Positions 45,240 through 57,499 of a stretch of DNA of 64,000 nt are shown here, piece after piece; position 1 is the stretch's first letter; the number at the start of each line of letters is the position of its first letter. The stretch comes from Luidia sarsii. Lineage: Eukaryota; Echinodermata; Asteroidea; Paxillosida; Luidiidae. Position numbers and translations under genes: made by a program. Under the pieces are notes generated by a model, which was not told the DNA's origin, searched no databases, and was given only the letters and a program-made list of their open reading frames with translations. The stretch spans positions 6,165,609 through 6,229,608 of the forward strand of contig OX465110.1 of assembly GCA_949987565.1 (NCBI GenBank), in the 5' to 3' direction.

Positions 45240-46490
45240 TTTCTCTGACTCTCAACCCCTCTCTCTCCACCACTCTCCCCTCTCTCCCTATTTCCACCTC
45301 TCTCCCTTCTCTCTCCGTTCTCTCCCTCCTCTCTCTCTCTCTCTCTCTCTCTCTCCTCCCCCTCTCTCCCTCTCTACTTCTCTATGTCTCTCTGCCCCTC
45401 TATCCCCCTCTCTCTCTCCCCCTCTCTCTCCACCTCTCTCTCTCCCCTTTATCTCTCTCTCTCTCCCTCTATCCCTCTGTCTCCCTCTCTCTCTCCCTCT
45501 TTCTCCTTCTCCTCTCTCTCTCCACCACTCTTCCTCTCTCTCCCCCTCTCTTCTCTCCCTCTCTTCTCTCCCTCTCTCTCTTTCTCTCTCCCTCTCTCCT
45601 TTGTCTCTCCCCCTCTTTCTCCTTCCTCTCTCTCTCCACCACTCTTCCTCTCTCTCTCTCCCCCTCTCTCTCCACCTCTCTCTCTCCCCTTTATCTCTCT
45701 CTCTCTCTCTCCCTCTATCCCTCTGTCTCCCTCTGTCTCCCTCTCTCTCCCTACCTCTTTCTCCTTCTCCTCTCTCTCTCCACCACTCTTCCTCTCTCTC
45801 CCCCTCTCTTCTCTCCCTCTCTTCTCTCCCTCTCTCTCTTTCTCTCTCCCTCTCTCCCCTGTCTCTCCCCTCTTTCTCCTTCCTCTCTCTCTCCACCACT
45901 CTTCCTCTCTCTCTCTCCCCCTCTCTCTCCACCTCTCTCTCTCCCCTTTATCTCTCCCTCTCTCTCTCCCTCTATCCCTCTCTCTCTCCCCTCTTTCTCC
46001 TTCTCCTCTCTCTTTTCACCACTCTTCCTCTCTCTCTCCCTCTCTTCTCTCCCTCTCTTCTCTCCCTCAGTCTCTCTCTTTCTCTCTCCCTCTCTCCCCT
46101 GTCTCTCCCCTCTTTCTCCTTCTCCTCTCTCTCTCCACCACTCTTCCTCTCTCCCTCTCTCTCCCTTTCTCTCTCCCTCTCTCTCCCCTCTCTCTTCCCT
46201 CTTTCTCCTTCTCCTTTCTCTCCACCACTCATCCTCTCTCACTCTCTCCCTCTCTCTCCCCTCTCTCTCCCCTCTTTCTCCTTCTCCTCTCTCTCCACCA
46301 CTCTTCCTCTCTCCCTCTCTCCCTCTCTCTCCCCTCTCTCTCCCCTCTCTCTTCCCTCTTTCTCCTTCTCCTTTCTCTCCACCACTCATCCTCTCTCCCT
46401 CTCTCCCTCTCTCTCCCCTCTTTCTCCTTCTCCTCTCTCTCTCCACCACTCTTCCTCTCTCCCTCTCTTCCTCTCTCCCTCCTCCCCTCC
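45240..46490. repeat. Higher-order CT satellite with CCACCACTC markers
   Basis: About 1.25 kb of CTCTCT in which CTCTCTCCACCACTCTTCCT recurs about eleven times at intervals of roughly 60-145 bases, often after TTTCTCCTTCTCC. It is a duplicated array of longer units rather than a plain dinucleotide run. All long frames are artefacts. Confidence 0.92.
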
Positions 46491-46930
46491 CCCCAAGGAG
46501 AGGCGATATCTAATCGCCCGGAGATCGATCGGCTGAGGGGGGGATGGGTGTATAGGGATGAGGTGCGGCCCAGCCCCGCGAGCCATGCGCGACGCGATTC
46601 GTATAAGAACTGGGCGATGGATGGATGGAAGGAACGAGGCAATATAGGAGGGGGGCCAGGGGAGGAGGAGGAGGAGGAGGAGGAGGAGGAAGGACAAAGG
46701 CGACCGTAAAAGCTTCGACAAAGATCGTCCTGGTGATGAATTTAAAGCCCATTATACGCGGGCACGGGTACAGGGCCTCCCCTCTTCCTCCTCAGGGGAA
46801 CATCACACCCCGAAGCCCGGAGGCCATTACGGCATGACTATAAATAACTTGGCTGTTCTTCTTTCTCGGCTCGTTCGTCATTTCTCGTAGTTCCTGTCTG
46901 ATCTATTTCTCTTTTTTACCCCTTCCTATG
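46491..46930. other. Unassigned GC-rich sequence
   Basis: A GGA run at 46661-46691 and CpG-rich flanks. Nothing recognised. Confidence 0.4.
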
Positions 46931-47635
46931 TTTCTCTTTCTCCCTCTCCTCACTTTTCGTTACTGTGTATCTACTTGATCCCTCTTTGTCTTTCTCTCTA
47001 TCTCGCTCTCTGTGTAGATAGTTTTCCTCGCTCCCTCCCTCCCTCCCTCCCTCCCTCCCCCTCCCTCCCCCATCCCTCCCTACCCTCCCTCCATCTTCCT
47101 CCACCTCCGAGTCACCCTATCCCTCCCTCCACCTTCCCCCTCCCTCCCTCCCCTCCCGCCCTCTCTCTCCACCTTCATCCCCCTCCCTCCCCCATCCCTC
47201 CCTCCACCTTCCCCCTCCCTCCCTCCACTCCCTCCCTCTTCCTCCACCCCCGAGTCCCCCTATCCCTCCCTCCCTCCCCTCCCCTCCCTCTCTCCCTCCA
47301 CCTCCATCCCCATCCCTCCCTCCCCCTTTCCCTCCTCCCTCCCACCCCTCCCTCCCTCCCTCCCTCTCCCTCCACCTCCCTCTCCAATCCCTCCCCTTCC
47401 TCCATCCCTTCCTCCCTTCCCTCCCTCTCTCTCCCTTTACCTCCTTCCCTCCATCCCTGCATCCCTCCCTCCCTTCTTCAGTCCACCATCCCTCCCTCTC
47501 TGCCCCTCTCTGCCTCCCTTCCCCGTCCCTCCGTCCGTCCCTCCCTCCCCCTCCCTCCCTCTCGCTCCACCTCCCTCCCTGCATCCCTCCCTCCCCTTCA
47601 TCCATCCCTGCATCCCTCCCTCCCTCCCTTCCTTA
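46931..47635. repeat. (CCCT)n-rich tract, left part
   Basis: CCCTCCCT units with CACCTTC and CATCCC variants. Its segment from about 47487 closely resembles the start of the second C-rich block at about 48208. Confidence 0.92.
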
Positions 47636-47975
47636 ACTTAACTTAACTTAACTTAATTGAATTTATAAAGCGCTAATAACACAGTTTCAGAGCGCTGTAC
47701 AGTATAACAAACCATACAATATTAAAACACATAAAAGTGGTAAAAACAGTTTCAGAGCATTGTACAGTAAAACCCAACACTACTATTAAACCACTAAAAG
47801 TGCTAAAAACAATTTGAGAGCATTGTACAGTAAAAACCAACACTACTATTAAACCACTAAAAGTGCTAAAACACAATTTGAGAGCGTAGTACAGTAAAAA
47901 CCAACACTACTATTAAACCACTAAAAGTGCTAAAAATATTTTGAGAGCGTAGTACAGTAAAAACACTAAGAATTT
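47632..47975. repeat. CTTAA run and 63-bp minisatellite
   Basis: Five CTTAA units are followed by about 4.5 copies of a 63-64 bp AT-rich unit containing GAGAGC(A/G)TTGTACAGTAAAA and ACTATTAAACCACTAAAAGT. Confidence 0.88.
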
Positions 47976-48204
47976 AAACTACAGTGAAATGCAGAAAACA
48001 ATTATAACAGACAAATTTTACAAAAGTCATTTACAAACATCAAAAACTACAGTAGAATGAGAAATACAAAATTATCATAATTATTTCAACAAGAAGACAA
48101 AGATAATGGTACTAGCTAATCACAATATAATTATTATAAATAAAGACATAGACAATACACTATCAAGAGTACAATCATTAAAAAAAAAAGAGAGAAAAAA
48201 AGAA

Positions 48205-48420
48205 AAGTCCCCCATCCCTCCCTTTCTGCCCCTCTCTGCCTCCCTCCCCCATCCCTCCGTCCGTCCGTCCCTCCCTCCCACTCCCTCCCTCCCCCTCCCC
48301 GTCTCCCTCCCCGCCTCCCTCCTTCCCTCCCTCCCTCCCCGAGTCCATCCTCCGTCCCTCCCTCCCTCCACCCCTCCCTCCCCCAATCCCTCAGCCCCTC
48401 TAACTCCCTCCCTCACTCCC
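48205..48420. repeat. (CCCT)n-rich tract, right part
   Basis: Begins CCATCCCTCCCTTTCTGCCC and continues CGTCCGTCCGTCCCTCCC. It is a near-copy of the block about 721 bases to the left. Confidence 0.9.
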
Positions 48421-49639
48421 CTGTTTCTCAGTGTGCAATGTGTTTCTATCTATCTCTATCTCTCTCTTTGTCTTGAACTAAATACAACGGAGACCAGAAA
48501 TTCTGCTCCTGCCGAGCCGTATCCATGGCCCCTAGAGAATGCTTCAAATGCCAGCGAAGCCTCGTTAATCAAACCATCACGTACGGGTAGGATGCGGTTA
48601 CCACTAGTCACTCAGTTGTTTGTCCTTCTATTTGTCCGTTTGTCTGTTGGTTATTTGTCCCCTAATCTCTCCGCACATCACATCCACCCAATGGTTTTTT
48701 AAACATTCATTCAGGAGTGTTTGCCACTTAGCGGTGTTTGTGTTTACTCCCTTCCTCCTGATGGAGGTTCCGCTTGGCACAATACTAGTCCCTCGTGCAA
48801 TAATATTGTGCGTTTCGTCTGTTTAAGCACAGCTCTAACACCGCCCAGTCTCTGTCTCTGTCTCTGTCTCTGTCTCTGTCTCTGTCTCTGTCTCTTTCTC
48901 TCTCTCTCTCCTCCCTCTCACCGAAACCATTATACCTTGGTATAACGACGACAAAATCAATGTTCAGCGCTTGAATCATTCCTCCAGGGGAATCCCTCCG
49001 AAGCCACCGCAATTAAGAAAAACCGGAGCCTTCAGAAATGATAATTGAATCCAGGTTGGGAATTTTTTTTTTCTCTCTCTCTCTCGCTCCCCTTCTTCTT
49101 CTTCCTCCTCCTCTTCCTCCTCTTCTTGTTCTTCCTTGAATTCTTATCTAGAGCTCGCCGTGAAAGGCTTCTCCACGTTGGCAGGAATTCCGTGCAGACA
49201 GAAAGAGGGGGAGAGGGGGAGGAAGAGAGAGAAAGAAAGGGGGGGGTCACTTCGGACGAAAGGAGGACCCAGTTTTCCTATCGATTTTCGTCTGTTGTTT
49301 CCCCGCGCTTTTTGCCCCACGAGAAACTGACTGACGTAAGGAATGCAAGCCCACGGACATTGTCGAATATGGAAAGGGGCCCAAGATTCATGCGAAAGAA
49401 AGAAAGAAAAAAAAACCCGTAATGATTGCGTACAGACTCTTAATTAGCGACGCCTGCCTGCGAGAGTGGAAGAAGAAAACCCACTTGTAGCACGTGAGCT
49501 TTAATGGGCCAATCAGCGATCTCGTCTGTGGACCGGTAGTCAACTTCATCTTGCCGCATGCGCAGTTCCGTGTGTGATACCTAACGCGGGAAGCGCGCGG
49601 CCGAGTAGCGGGTAGCAACGTCTCGTGTTGTCCAGGTGG
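48421..49639. other. Unassigned intronic sequence with a CTGTCT run
   Basis: (CTGTCT)n at 48850-48898 grades into CT. C/T-rich at 49070-49135 and purine-rich at 49200-49245. No supported gene. Confidence 0.45.
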
Positions 49640-50280
49640 TTCGTGTGGGGTGGAACCTTTTAAAGAAATTGGACGGCTGGGAGAGGTTGAGAGAGATGGA
49701 GAGCGAAGGGGAGGAGAGAGGGAGTAAGGAGGGAGGGAGAGGAGAGGAGAGGGAGAGAGATGGAGGGGGAAAGGAGAGAGGGAGAGACGGGGAGAGGGAG
49801 TGGGAGAATGAGGGAGAAAGGAAGAGAGAGAAAAAGAGAGGGAGAGGGAGAAAGAGGGAGAGTGCGAAAGAGAGAAAGGGAGAGAGGGGAAGAAAGATAG
49901 GGAGATGAGACAGAAAGAGAGAGGAAGAAAGAGAGAGGGAGATGTGGAGGGAGAGAGAAAGAGAGAGATGGAAGAGAGAGGTGAGAGGGAGAGAGAGAAA
50001 GAGAGGGAGAGGGGGAGAGAAAGATTGAGAGAGGGAGGGAGAGAGAGGGGAAGAGAGAGTGGGAGAAAGATTGAGAGAGAGAGAAAAAGAGAGAGGACGA
50101 AAGAGGGAGAGAGGGGGCAGAGAGGGGAATATAGAGAGAAAAAGAGAGAAAGATAACTAGATAGAAGAACGAAGGAAGAAAGAGAGATGGAGAGGGGTAG
50201 AGAACGATTGATGAGAGAGAAAGAGAAAGAGGGAGAGAGAGACAGAAAGGACGATGGAGAGAGAGGTGGAGAGAGGGTAT
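49640..50280. repeat. GAGA-rich purine tract
   Basis: About 620 bases of GAGAGGGAGAGA and AAAGAGAG on the + strand. It has complementary composition to the CT tract at 50610-51295. Confidence 0.93.
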
Positions 50281-50609
50281 ACGTGAATTTCAGATTGCCG
50301 TTCATAAAGTGGCCCTCCCTTGTTCGACACTGACGACAGGGCAACGTTGTTCAGATCCAAACCCATCCCGAAATTTGTGGGGTTTTTCATTAACGAAACG
50401 AGGCCGCCGCTGGTTCTGTCCTCCTCTCCTTTCCACGATCGCTGACAGGTGGACTTAAAGCCGCCATCTTCAAAAACAAAACCAAAAAGAGACAAAAATG
50501 AGGAAGAGAAATCATGTTCAACTTTTAATATCTGACCGAAGGATGGCGAGATTGTAGGAGATAAGGGAGTGGAAAGGCCGGGGCCTTATTCGATCGAGTG
50601 TTCCGTGTT

Positions 50610-51295
<686 letters not shown>

Positions 51296-51654
51296 GAACG
51301 CGCCGCATACAGGTTGGCAATCCATTCCTGTGTGCAGTCATATCATAAGCGGACGTCTCCTTTCATGATTTCATTATATATTATTTTCCTCTCCGTTCAC
51401 TCCGCACACACGGGAGATTGTCGAGATAACCGTTTTGGAGTGGGGGGGGGGGCGGGCGGAGATGGGATGGGCAGGATGAAAGTTCTCATAGTGCATCTGT
51501 ATCGACTGCCATCCCTCCCCTCCTCCCTGCTCTCCATCCCAGCGAATGTAAGCTTGTCTGTGTCCTCGCTGACACGGGTCGGCAGAGGTTGTCGGCGATG
51601 GTACACGGATGTGGTCCGTGGGACGAGGAGACGATCTGAGGGTCCCCGTCTATA

Positions 51655-51920
51655 ATGGACCTTTCCCATGAAATATGCAAATTAGACCTAGCGCATGCGC
51701 TGAACTAAATTGATGGGCAAGCGGGCTGCCAACCAATCATAGTTGTCCACGGGCGTGCGCGCGTTCCTTCTCACTAACAGTTTGGCGTGCGGTCATTGGC
51801 TATTCAGCATCTCCTGCGCGCGTATTTCGAAACCTCCACGCAACGTGCACTCGTTTGCCCGCTAATTTAGTAAAGCGCATGCGCCAGCTCTCATTTGCAT
51901 ATTTCATGGGAAAGGTCCAT
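51655..51920. mobile_element. MITE with octamer and NRF-1-like motifs in both arms
   Basis: Ends ATGGACCTTTCCCATGAAAT and ATTTCATGGGAAAGGTCCAT are perfect reverse complements. Symmetrically placed are ATGCAAAT (51675-51682 and, reversed, 51893-51900) and GCGCATGCGC (51691-51700 and 51875-51884). CCAAT boxes occur in the centre. Length 266 bp, no ORF. Confidence 0.8.
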
Positions 51921-52140
51921 ATTCCCGGTCTCCGTGCCGTCGTGCGGGGGGGGGGGGGGTTGAGGTTTGATGGGGAGAAAAAAACCTGGGGTAGAGCGCG
52001 CGGTTGCTTTTACCCCATGAGAACGCCCCCAAATGCTTCACGTCTCGGACCCGGAACCAGCCTTAGGCCCTTTTTTTCCAAAACCCGGCTTTAGCTCAGT
52101 CTCCGGCTGTGTCTTTCTTTTCTTTCTTTCTTTCTTTTTT
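51921..52140. other. Unassigned sequence ending in TTTC repeats
   Basis: G-run at 51946-51960. TTTCTTTC units at 52112-52140. Confidence 0.45.
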
Positions 52141-52905
52141 AGCTTTTCCGCTGCGAAGCGGAAAAGCTATTGTTGTTGTTAAGATTTTTCTTTTATTCCT
52201 TCTTCTTCTTGTCGCCAAAATCCCATAGACTTTGTACAGGGTTTTTGTAAGAGCCACTTTGGCCATTGAACACACTTGGATATTTTTGAAACTTAGCAAA
52301 TGTATAGAGCCCTTGCTGAAGTCGTGCACAGTTGTCTTTAAAACTTCATGACGTCACCACGTGTCACGTGATAGCGCTTTAAAGGGACAAATTTCTAACT
52401 CCAATAAAAGCAAAAGTACAAGTTCATTTGGTTTCAATTTTGCAGTATATCTAAGTTGGGAAAAGGTGTATCCAAAAATTGCCCTCATTTGATCGTGACG
52501 TCATTTCATGAATATTAATGAGGTCCTAAACTTTTAAGATTTTAACATTAAATTGAGCATATTTGGCCAACGGAGCAAAAAAAATTCATTTTTCCGATTA
52601 TATCTATTGGGGATGTAGTTTATAAACACCCTCCGGGGCCAAAATGCCATGACGCAATCGTGACGTCATTAAAATGCGTGTTTTTAAAACGCATATTTGC
52701 CAAAGGTCAATCGTCTCGAAATTTGGTAGGCATTTAGCTATTGGGCTAGACATTGTAAATCCTAAGTTTCGAAGCAATTGGCCATTGTTCAGAATTATTA
52801 TGATTTTTTGAATGTTATAATGAAGTCCCATACACTTTGTGCACGAAATATGCACGTGCGTTTTGGGGTAGAAATTGAGGTTACGAGTTCGAATCCCGCT
52901 GATGT
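52141..52905 (+). mobile_element. Probable dispersed element headed by a GCGA hairpin
   Basis: Starts with a perfect hairpin, AGCTTTTCCGCT / GCGA loop / AGCGGAAAAGCT (52141-52168), then ATTGTTGTTGTTAAG. The body is AT-rich with several TGACGTCA words. It ends with GAGTTCGAATCCCGCTGATG (box-B-like) and a T/A-rich tail near 52905-52935. TTTC repeats lie on both sides (52112-52140, 52990-53010). Only one copy is in the window, so element status is inferred. Confidence 0.4.
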
Positions 52906-53536
52906 AATTTTTTTTAATTTTTTTTTATTTTAAGAGAGCCAGATGCGGAAAAGCGTTATGTTCTGTTAGCCAACAGACATAAATCTCTAGTTTCTTTCTT
53001 TCTTTCTTTCGTCCATTTGAAAGTAGAAGGCATGAAAATGGGAGACCTTTGGCATCGTTTCTTATTGTTGCACTGCGTGCGTTTTGAGGAGGAACCCAAA
53101 ACTCTGCCTTCAACAAAGAACTCCAAATCTGTTGTTTTCTGACGTTTTTGATATTATAACAGAGACGAAGCCGGATGAGCCAATAGCCTGAGCCGGTTTT
53201 TTTTTGGGGGGAAAGGGGCCATAGCGTGTTGCCAACCACAAGAACCCATGCTGTTATACCCGTGCACACTTTTCTCTCTATGAGAACCCACGCTGAGTGG
53301 AACGCTCTGTCTCTATACGTGACCCGCTCCGTGAAACTCAAGTCAGATGATCAGCAACATAACGAAATTGAGATATCCACACAGCTGGATAGACCTTAGC
53401 AACAAATTCATTTAGGCGTTTGTTAGATATGCATAGCATGTTGCACTCCGGAGATATGGCAGATTACCAAATCCCTGATTTTCATAAGATGTATACTGTA
53501 TTGTCAGACATCCTACAAGAAGTTTCATATAGGGCC
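52906..53536. other. Unassigned intronic sequence
   Basis: T-rich run at 52910-52935 and TTTC repeats at 52991-53011. Nothing else recognised. Confidence 0.4.
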
Positions 53537-53914
53537 TATGTCCCGGCACAGCATAATGAGGAATAATCCCAGTTTTCGGATTTTGAGGTTTTCTAATGAT
53601 GTGAAAGAGTATACCGTTAGCTTTCAAATAATATCAAAATTATTTCCGTGTGAATTTTGTTGTAAATAGTACAAGGGGACTTCGCTCGTTCATTTGGTAC
53701 CAGACACAATATAGCAGTACCATTCTAACTCCTCGAAAGCGGCCATTCAAAAAGGCAGGAACTTTTCATTTTCATCCTCTAATACTTAAAATTTCCGAAA
53801 ATAAAAAAAAATTAAAACAATTATTTGTAATCGAATTGTCAAGATACTTTAACTTCAGGCGTTGTTTACTCAAAAAGTGTTTTGGTGGGATATACCTCAT
53901 GTCGTTGTTCCACA
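53537..53914. mobile_element. MITE with TGTGACCCGGCACAGC ends, copy 3 (diverged)
   Basis: Begins TATGTCCCGGCACAGCATAA and ends TACCTCATGTCGTTGTTCCACATA. The interior matches copy 2 (GTAAATAGTACAAGGGGACT, CTCCTCGAAAGCGGCCATTC). Confidence 0.75.
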
Positions 53915-54204
53915 TAAATTATACGCGTGGGGTGTTGTACGCGCGAGACGGGCCGACTGGAGTGGGGGCGCCCTGCTCAATCCGCGTCGTGGGCGCAAGA
54001 GCTATCCTTGCATTTCGATCCATTCGATCAGTTCGATTCTGCCGAGCCCAACACCGTGGGTGTGTGCCGATCGCCCACAATGAAGCACCGCACATAACCT
54101 TCTTCCCAGGGTCTGTCTCGATCTCATCCCTACTTCCCTCCCTCCTCGTCCGTGTAGTAATGCAGTGCGCAGCCACATTCCCAGGGTTCTATCAATCTCT
54201 CTCG

Positions 54205-54235
<31 letters not shown>

Positions 54236-56760
54236 AACAATAAATGCCGCGCGCAGCTATAATACAGTGCGGGAGTTGTGCTGTTTTCAATTCCCGTGGC
54301 TGTAGCAGCTCAGCACGCGCACTGGGCACCGTATCCCTACACAAACACTCATGCCCGGGAACACTCGAGCCGAGTTCCTCTCCCACGCACCACTTCGCTC
54401 CTCGAGTCCCCCCAAACCCCTCTCCCCCGCCCCTCCCTCCCTCCCCCTCTCCCCTCCCCCTCCCCCCTCTTCCCCTTCCCGTCACTCCCTTCATCTCGCA
54501 GCCTGTTGTCCCACAGCGTCTATTCTGTAAGCGTAGAAGGTCAACAGTTGTCTCTCGGTCCCAGCTCTTCCGCGGGGAGCGCGCCAAGAAACGTGCCCCA
54601 AATCGGGTGCAGAGTGAAGCGAGAGTTGTCGTTGCTGCTGTTGTTGTTATTGTTGCCTCATCCCGACCTCGACAGCTTCCGTTTTCGCCCCTTCCCACTT
54701 CCTCGTCTGTGTCTATACCCCCAGTGACCAGTGAAAAAAAAAACAGTCCGACGAACTACTCCCATTTTTTTACGGTATTATAGAAAGACCCGACGAATAA
54801 ATACCAGTCTATTGCCAGGCTATGGGCTACATACACGCGAACGGGTATACGCATGCACCCAGGGTTGTGTTGGCAAAACTTAGGGAGAGGAAACAAAATG
54901 GTCCTCGATAGATTGTGCTGAAGGCCAGGAGTGGTAGTTTGCGCGCCCGTCAGAGGGAGGGACTGTGCCCCATATTGCAGCGGTTGGTGACTGGTGTTGC
55001 TTTTCGGGATCGGAACTGCTTTGCTTTTCAGGCTTTCACACTTTCACACTAAGTTCACTCTAGACTAGCAAATAATGCACGCTCGCTGGTGCTCAAACGT
55101 GGAAACCGAAAAACACATAGTCTCATTTCAGTCCGTAAAGTTTTTCTCCAATATTTTTCGCCAGCATCGATCGGCACTCGAGATTCTCGGTGGGCCGCAA
55201 CAAGGTGCAGCACACTTCGGGGGAGACGGGCCAGTTCCTGCGTGATTTCACGCGCTGTCTGTGCCTGCCCGCCTGCACGCCTGCCTGCGTGCGTACCTAC
55301 TACTAGCGTGCGTATGCCGTTGTTGTTGTTGTTGGCAGTGGTGTTCTTGTGAACGCAAATGCGCCTTGTAGCGAGACTAACCGCTGCAGCAACTTTCACA
55401 ACAACCGGGAGGGGTTGCGCGCTGCCCGCAACGCACATGGACTCTTAGAATATCACATTGGACACCTGGTAACTGGTCTTGTTCGTACTACAGGGAGAGT
55501 TAGGCGAGATCAATCATTGATCAAGGCCGTCTGGGTATTGTTTTTTTTGCGCTCTCCGGGTACGATAACCAGCCACAGATTTCACTCCGATGGTGATGGG
55601 CGCTCAAAGTGCATGCCCTTGCACTTTTCCCTCCCTTCATCATTCCCCCCCCTTGAGTTCTCCGGTCGCTGCGATGAAACCGTGTAGCCATCACTATAAC
55701 CAGCAGCATATAGCCCGCGCGCGTATACAGGCGGCGGTATACGGTCTGGTCGCCGCCCCGGCTCTGCCCCGCTGCATGCCCGTGCAATGCAATGCATGCA
55801 GCTATCGATTTCGAGTGCACTCTCTGGCGGTGCGGACCCGTGAACGAGACGGCCCGGATCGGGTTCGTGGTGGGCTGGGGTTTTTTTTTCTCTCTCTCGG
55901 TGCGCCGACCGCCAGTCGCGCAGGAGAAGCCATTCCACCAACTGACACTCCCCCCTCCCACCCCTCCCATCCACACACATACCCGAACCACAGCACTCGT
56001 ATGTATCACGAAGAAAAGCTCGCTTTCACCCCAGAATACTTGGTTCACCCACGTAATTTCTAAACTGAACATAATGTGTCAAATAAAGTGACTGAACACG
56101 AAGAAGAAAAGTTCGCGCAGACAAAAGACCGTGCACGCGTCTGTGGCTTTTAATTTTCATTGCCCCGATCATCAAACGACCGAAAGATCCAGGCTTTTAA
56201 AAGGTGGAAGAAGTGTGGTCTTGAATGTCTATAAACGAAATAGAACGACTGAACCGAACCTGAATGGTATAAAGCAGCAATCTTGCATTAATGCAAGAAA
56301 AACGAAATAGAATGTGATCAAGGGGAAAAAGAAACCCGAATGTGCACAGATTCGAAAGACCGGTCCTAATCTGAACGCGCTTTGACTAAAATGAACATTC
56401 TCTTGCTGAAATTGGACGGGAAAACCTATAATAGCAGCGAGTCAACGCGCTGTGTGGGTGTTACGGGTATTGCTGCAAATCTGTTTACCCTTCACCGGCT
56501 GCATGTACGCCGTCACTAGCTGGTGGGCCATTGCTTAAACAAAACAAAACAAGACAACGCCTACAAAACATTGCAGCTCGTATCGTAACGCTATCCAGAC
56601 TTAGAGCCTGTTCATTATCCCCCTATAATGAAAGTAATGAAAGAACCAACCATAAAATAAAAACAAAGACCGAACATAGTTACTTAAAGGTATACAGAAA
56701 TAGGATTTGAAATAGAGCTAAAAACTCTTCTAAGGTAGGCCACAAACATACAAACCTTAA
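53915..56760. other. Unassigned intronic sequence
   Basis: About 2.8 kb, CpG-rich in parts (53930-54080, 54560-54630, 55700-55920), with a CT run at 54188-54235 and a C/T-rich block at 54400-54500. Short ORFs only; no domain recognised. Confidence 0.35.
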
Positions 56761-57124
56761 AGGCCATTTACAACATTGGTAAAAGTCAAAGGATTGCCAC
56801 GGTTTGTGTGTTAAATCATTAAACATTCTGAAAAAGAAATCTTGCGAAGGTTTTAGCTCAAAATGGTAATCTGAGAAAGTAGTAAAAGGAAATAAAATTG
56901 TCACGGTTTTCGCACCGTTCTGTAGTGTAAGAAATAGTTTATTACTCGCCAGTATAAACAAACTATTTGTCGATGTTTGAATGAGGATTCCTCGAGAAGT
57001 ACAGCATCCCCGACCTTAAGATTTCAACATGAGGATTATATCATGACCATCTACAAACTGTGCAAATCAGAAGGAAATCTGTGGACATCGATGTTTTCCG
57101 ATCTTCCAAATGTTGTATTGGCCT
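56761..57124. mobile_element. TTAA-type MITE, subfamily A, copy A4
   Basis: TTAA at 56757-56760, element AGGCCATTTACAACATTGG to AATGTTGTATTGGCCT, then TTAA at 57125-57128, which also serves as the left target site of copy B4. The centre reads GTTTATTACTCGCCAGTATA. Confidence 0.82.
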
Positions 57125-57128
57125 TTAA

Positions 57129-57495
57129 AGCCCCTACACAACATTGGTCGAGGTCAAACAATAGCATCCATGCGTTGTCTGAACCAACATATGCATGAAA
57201 TAGCACACCTGTGAACATTTAAGCTCATTCCGCCAACTGAGTCTCGAGAAAATCCTGAAAACCGCTTCATTTGTTTCGCGAAAATGCAGCATTCAACGCT
57301 GTACTGTTCCGAAAAATTGTTTAGATCTCGGTGAGACGTAAACGAATTTTTTAACTCTTTTCGCCAAAAATACAACATTTTAGACAGAAACATTTCAATG
57401 AGAGGTTTCTACTATAACCATCTTCAACCTGTATAAGTTTCATGTAAATCTGTGAACATTTCTGTTTCCCGATCTTACCAATGTTGTGCATGGGC
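57129..57495. mobile_element. TTAA-type MITE, subfamily B, copy B4
   Basis: AGCCCCTACACAACATTGGT to CCAATGTTGTGCATGGGCT, with TTAA on each side (57125-57128 and 57496-57499). Directly adjoins copy A4, as A2 and B1 do at 29.6-30.3 kb. Confidence 0.82.
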
Positions 57496-57499
57496 TTAA

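Noticed and set aside
52141..52905. Helitron terminus
   Set aside because: A hairpin is present but the CTRR end would touch the stem without the usual spacing, and no TC 5' end could be placed.
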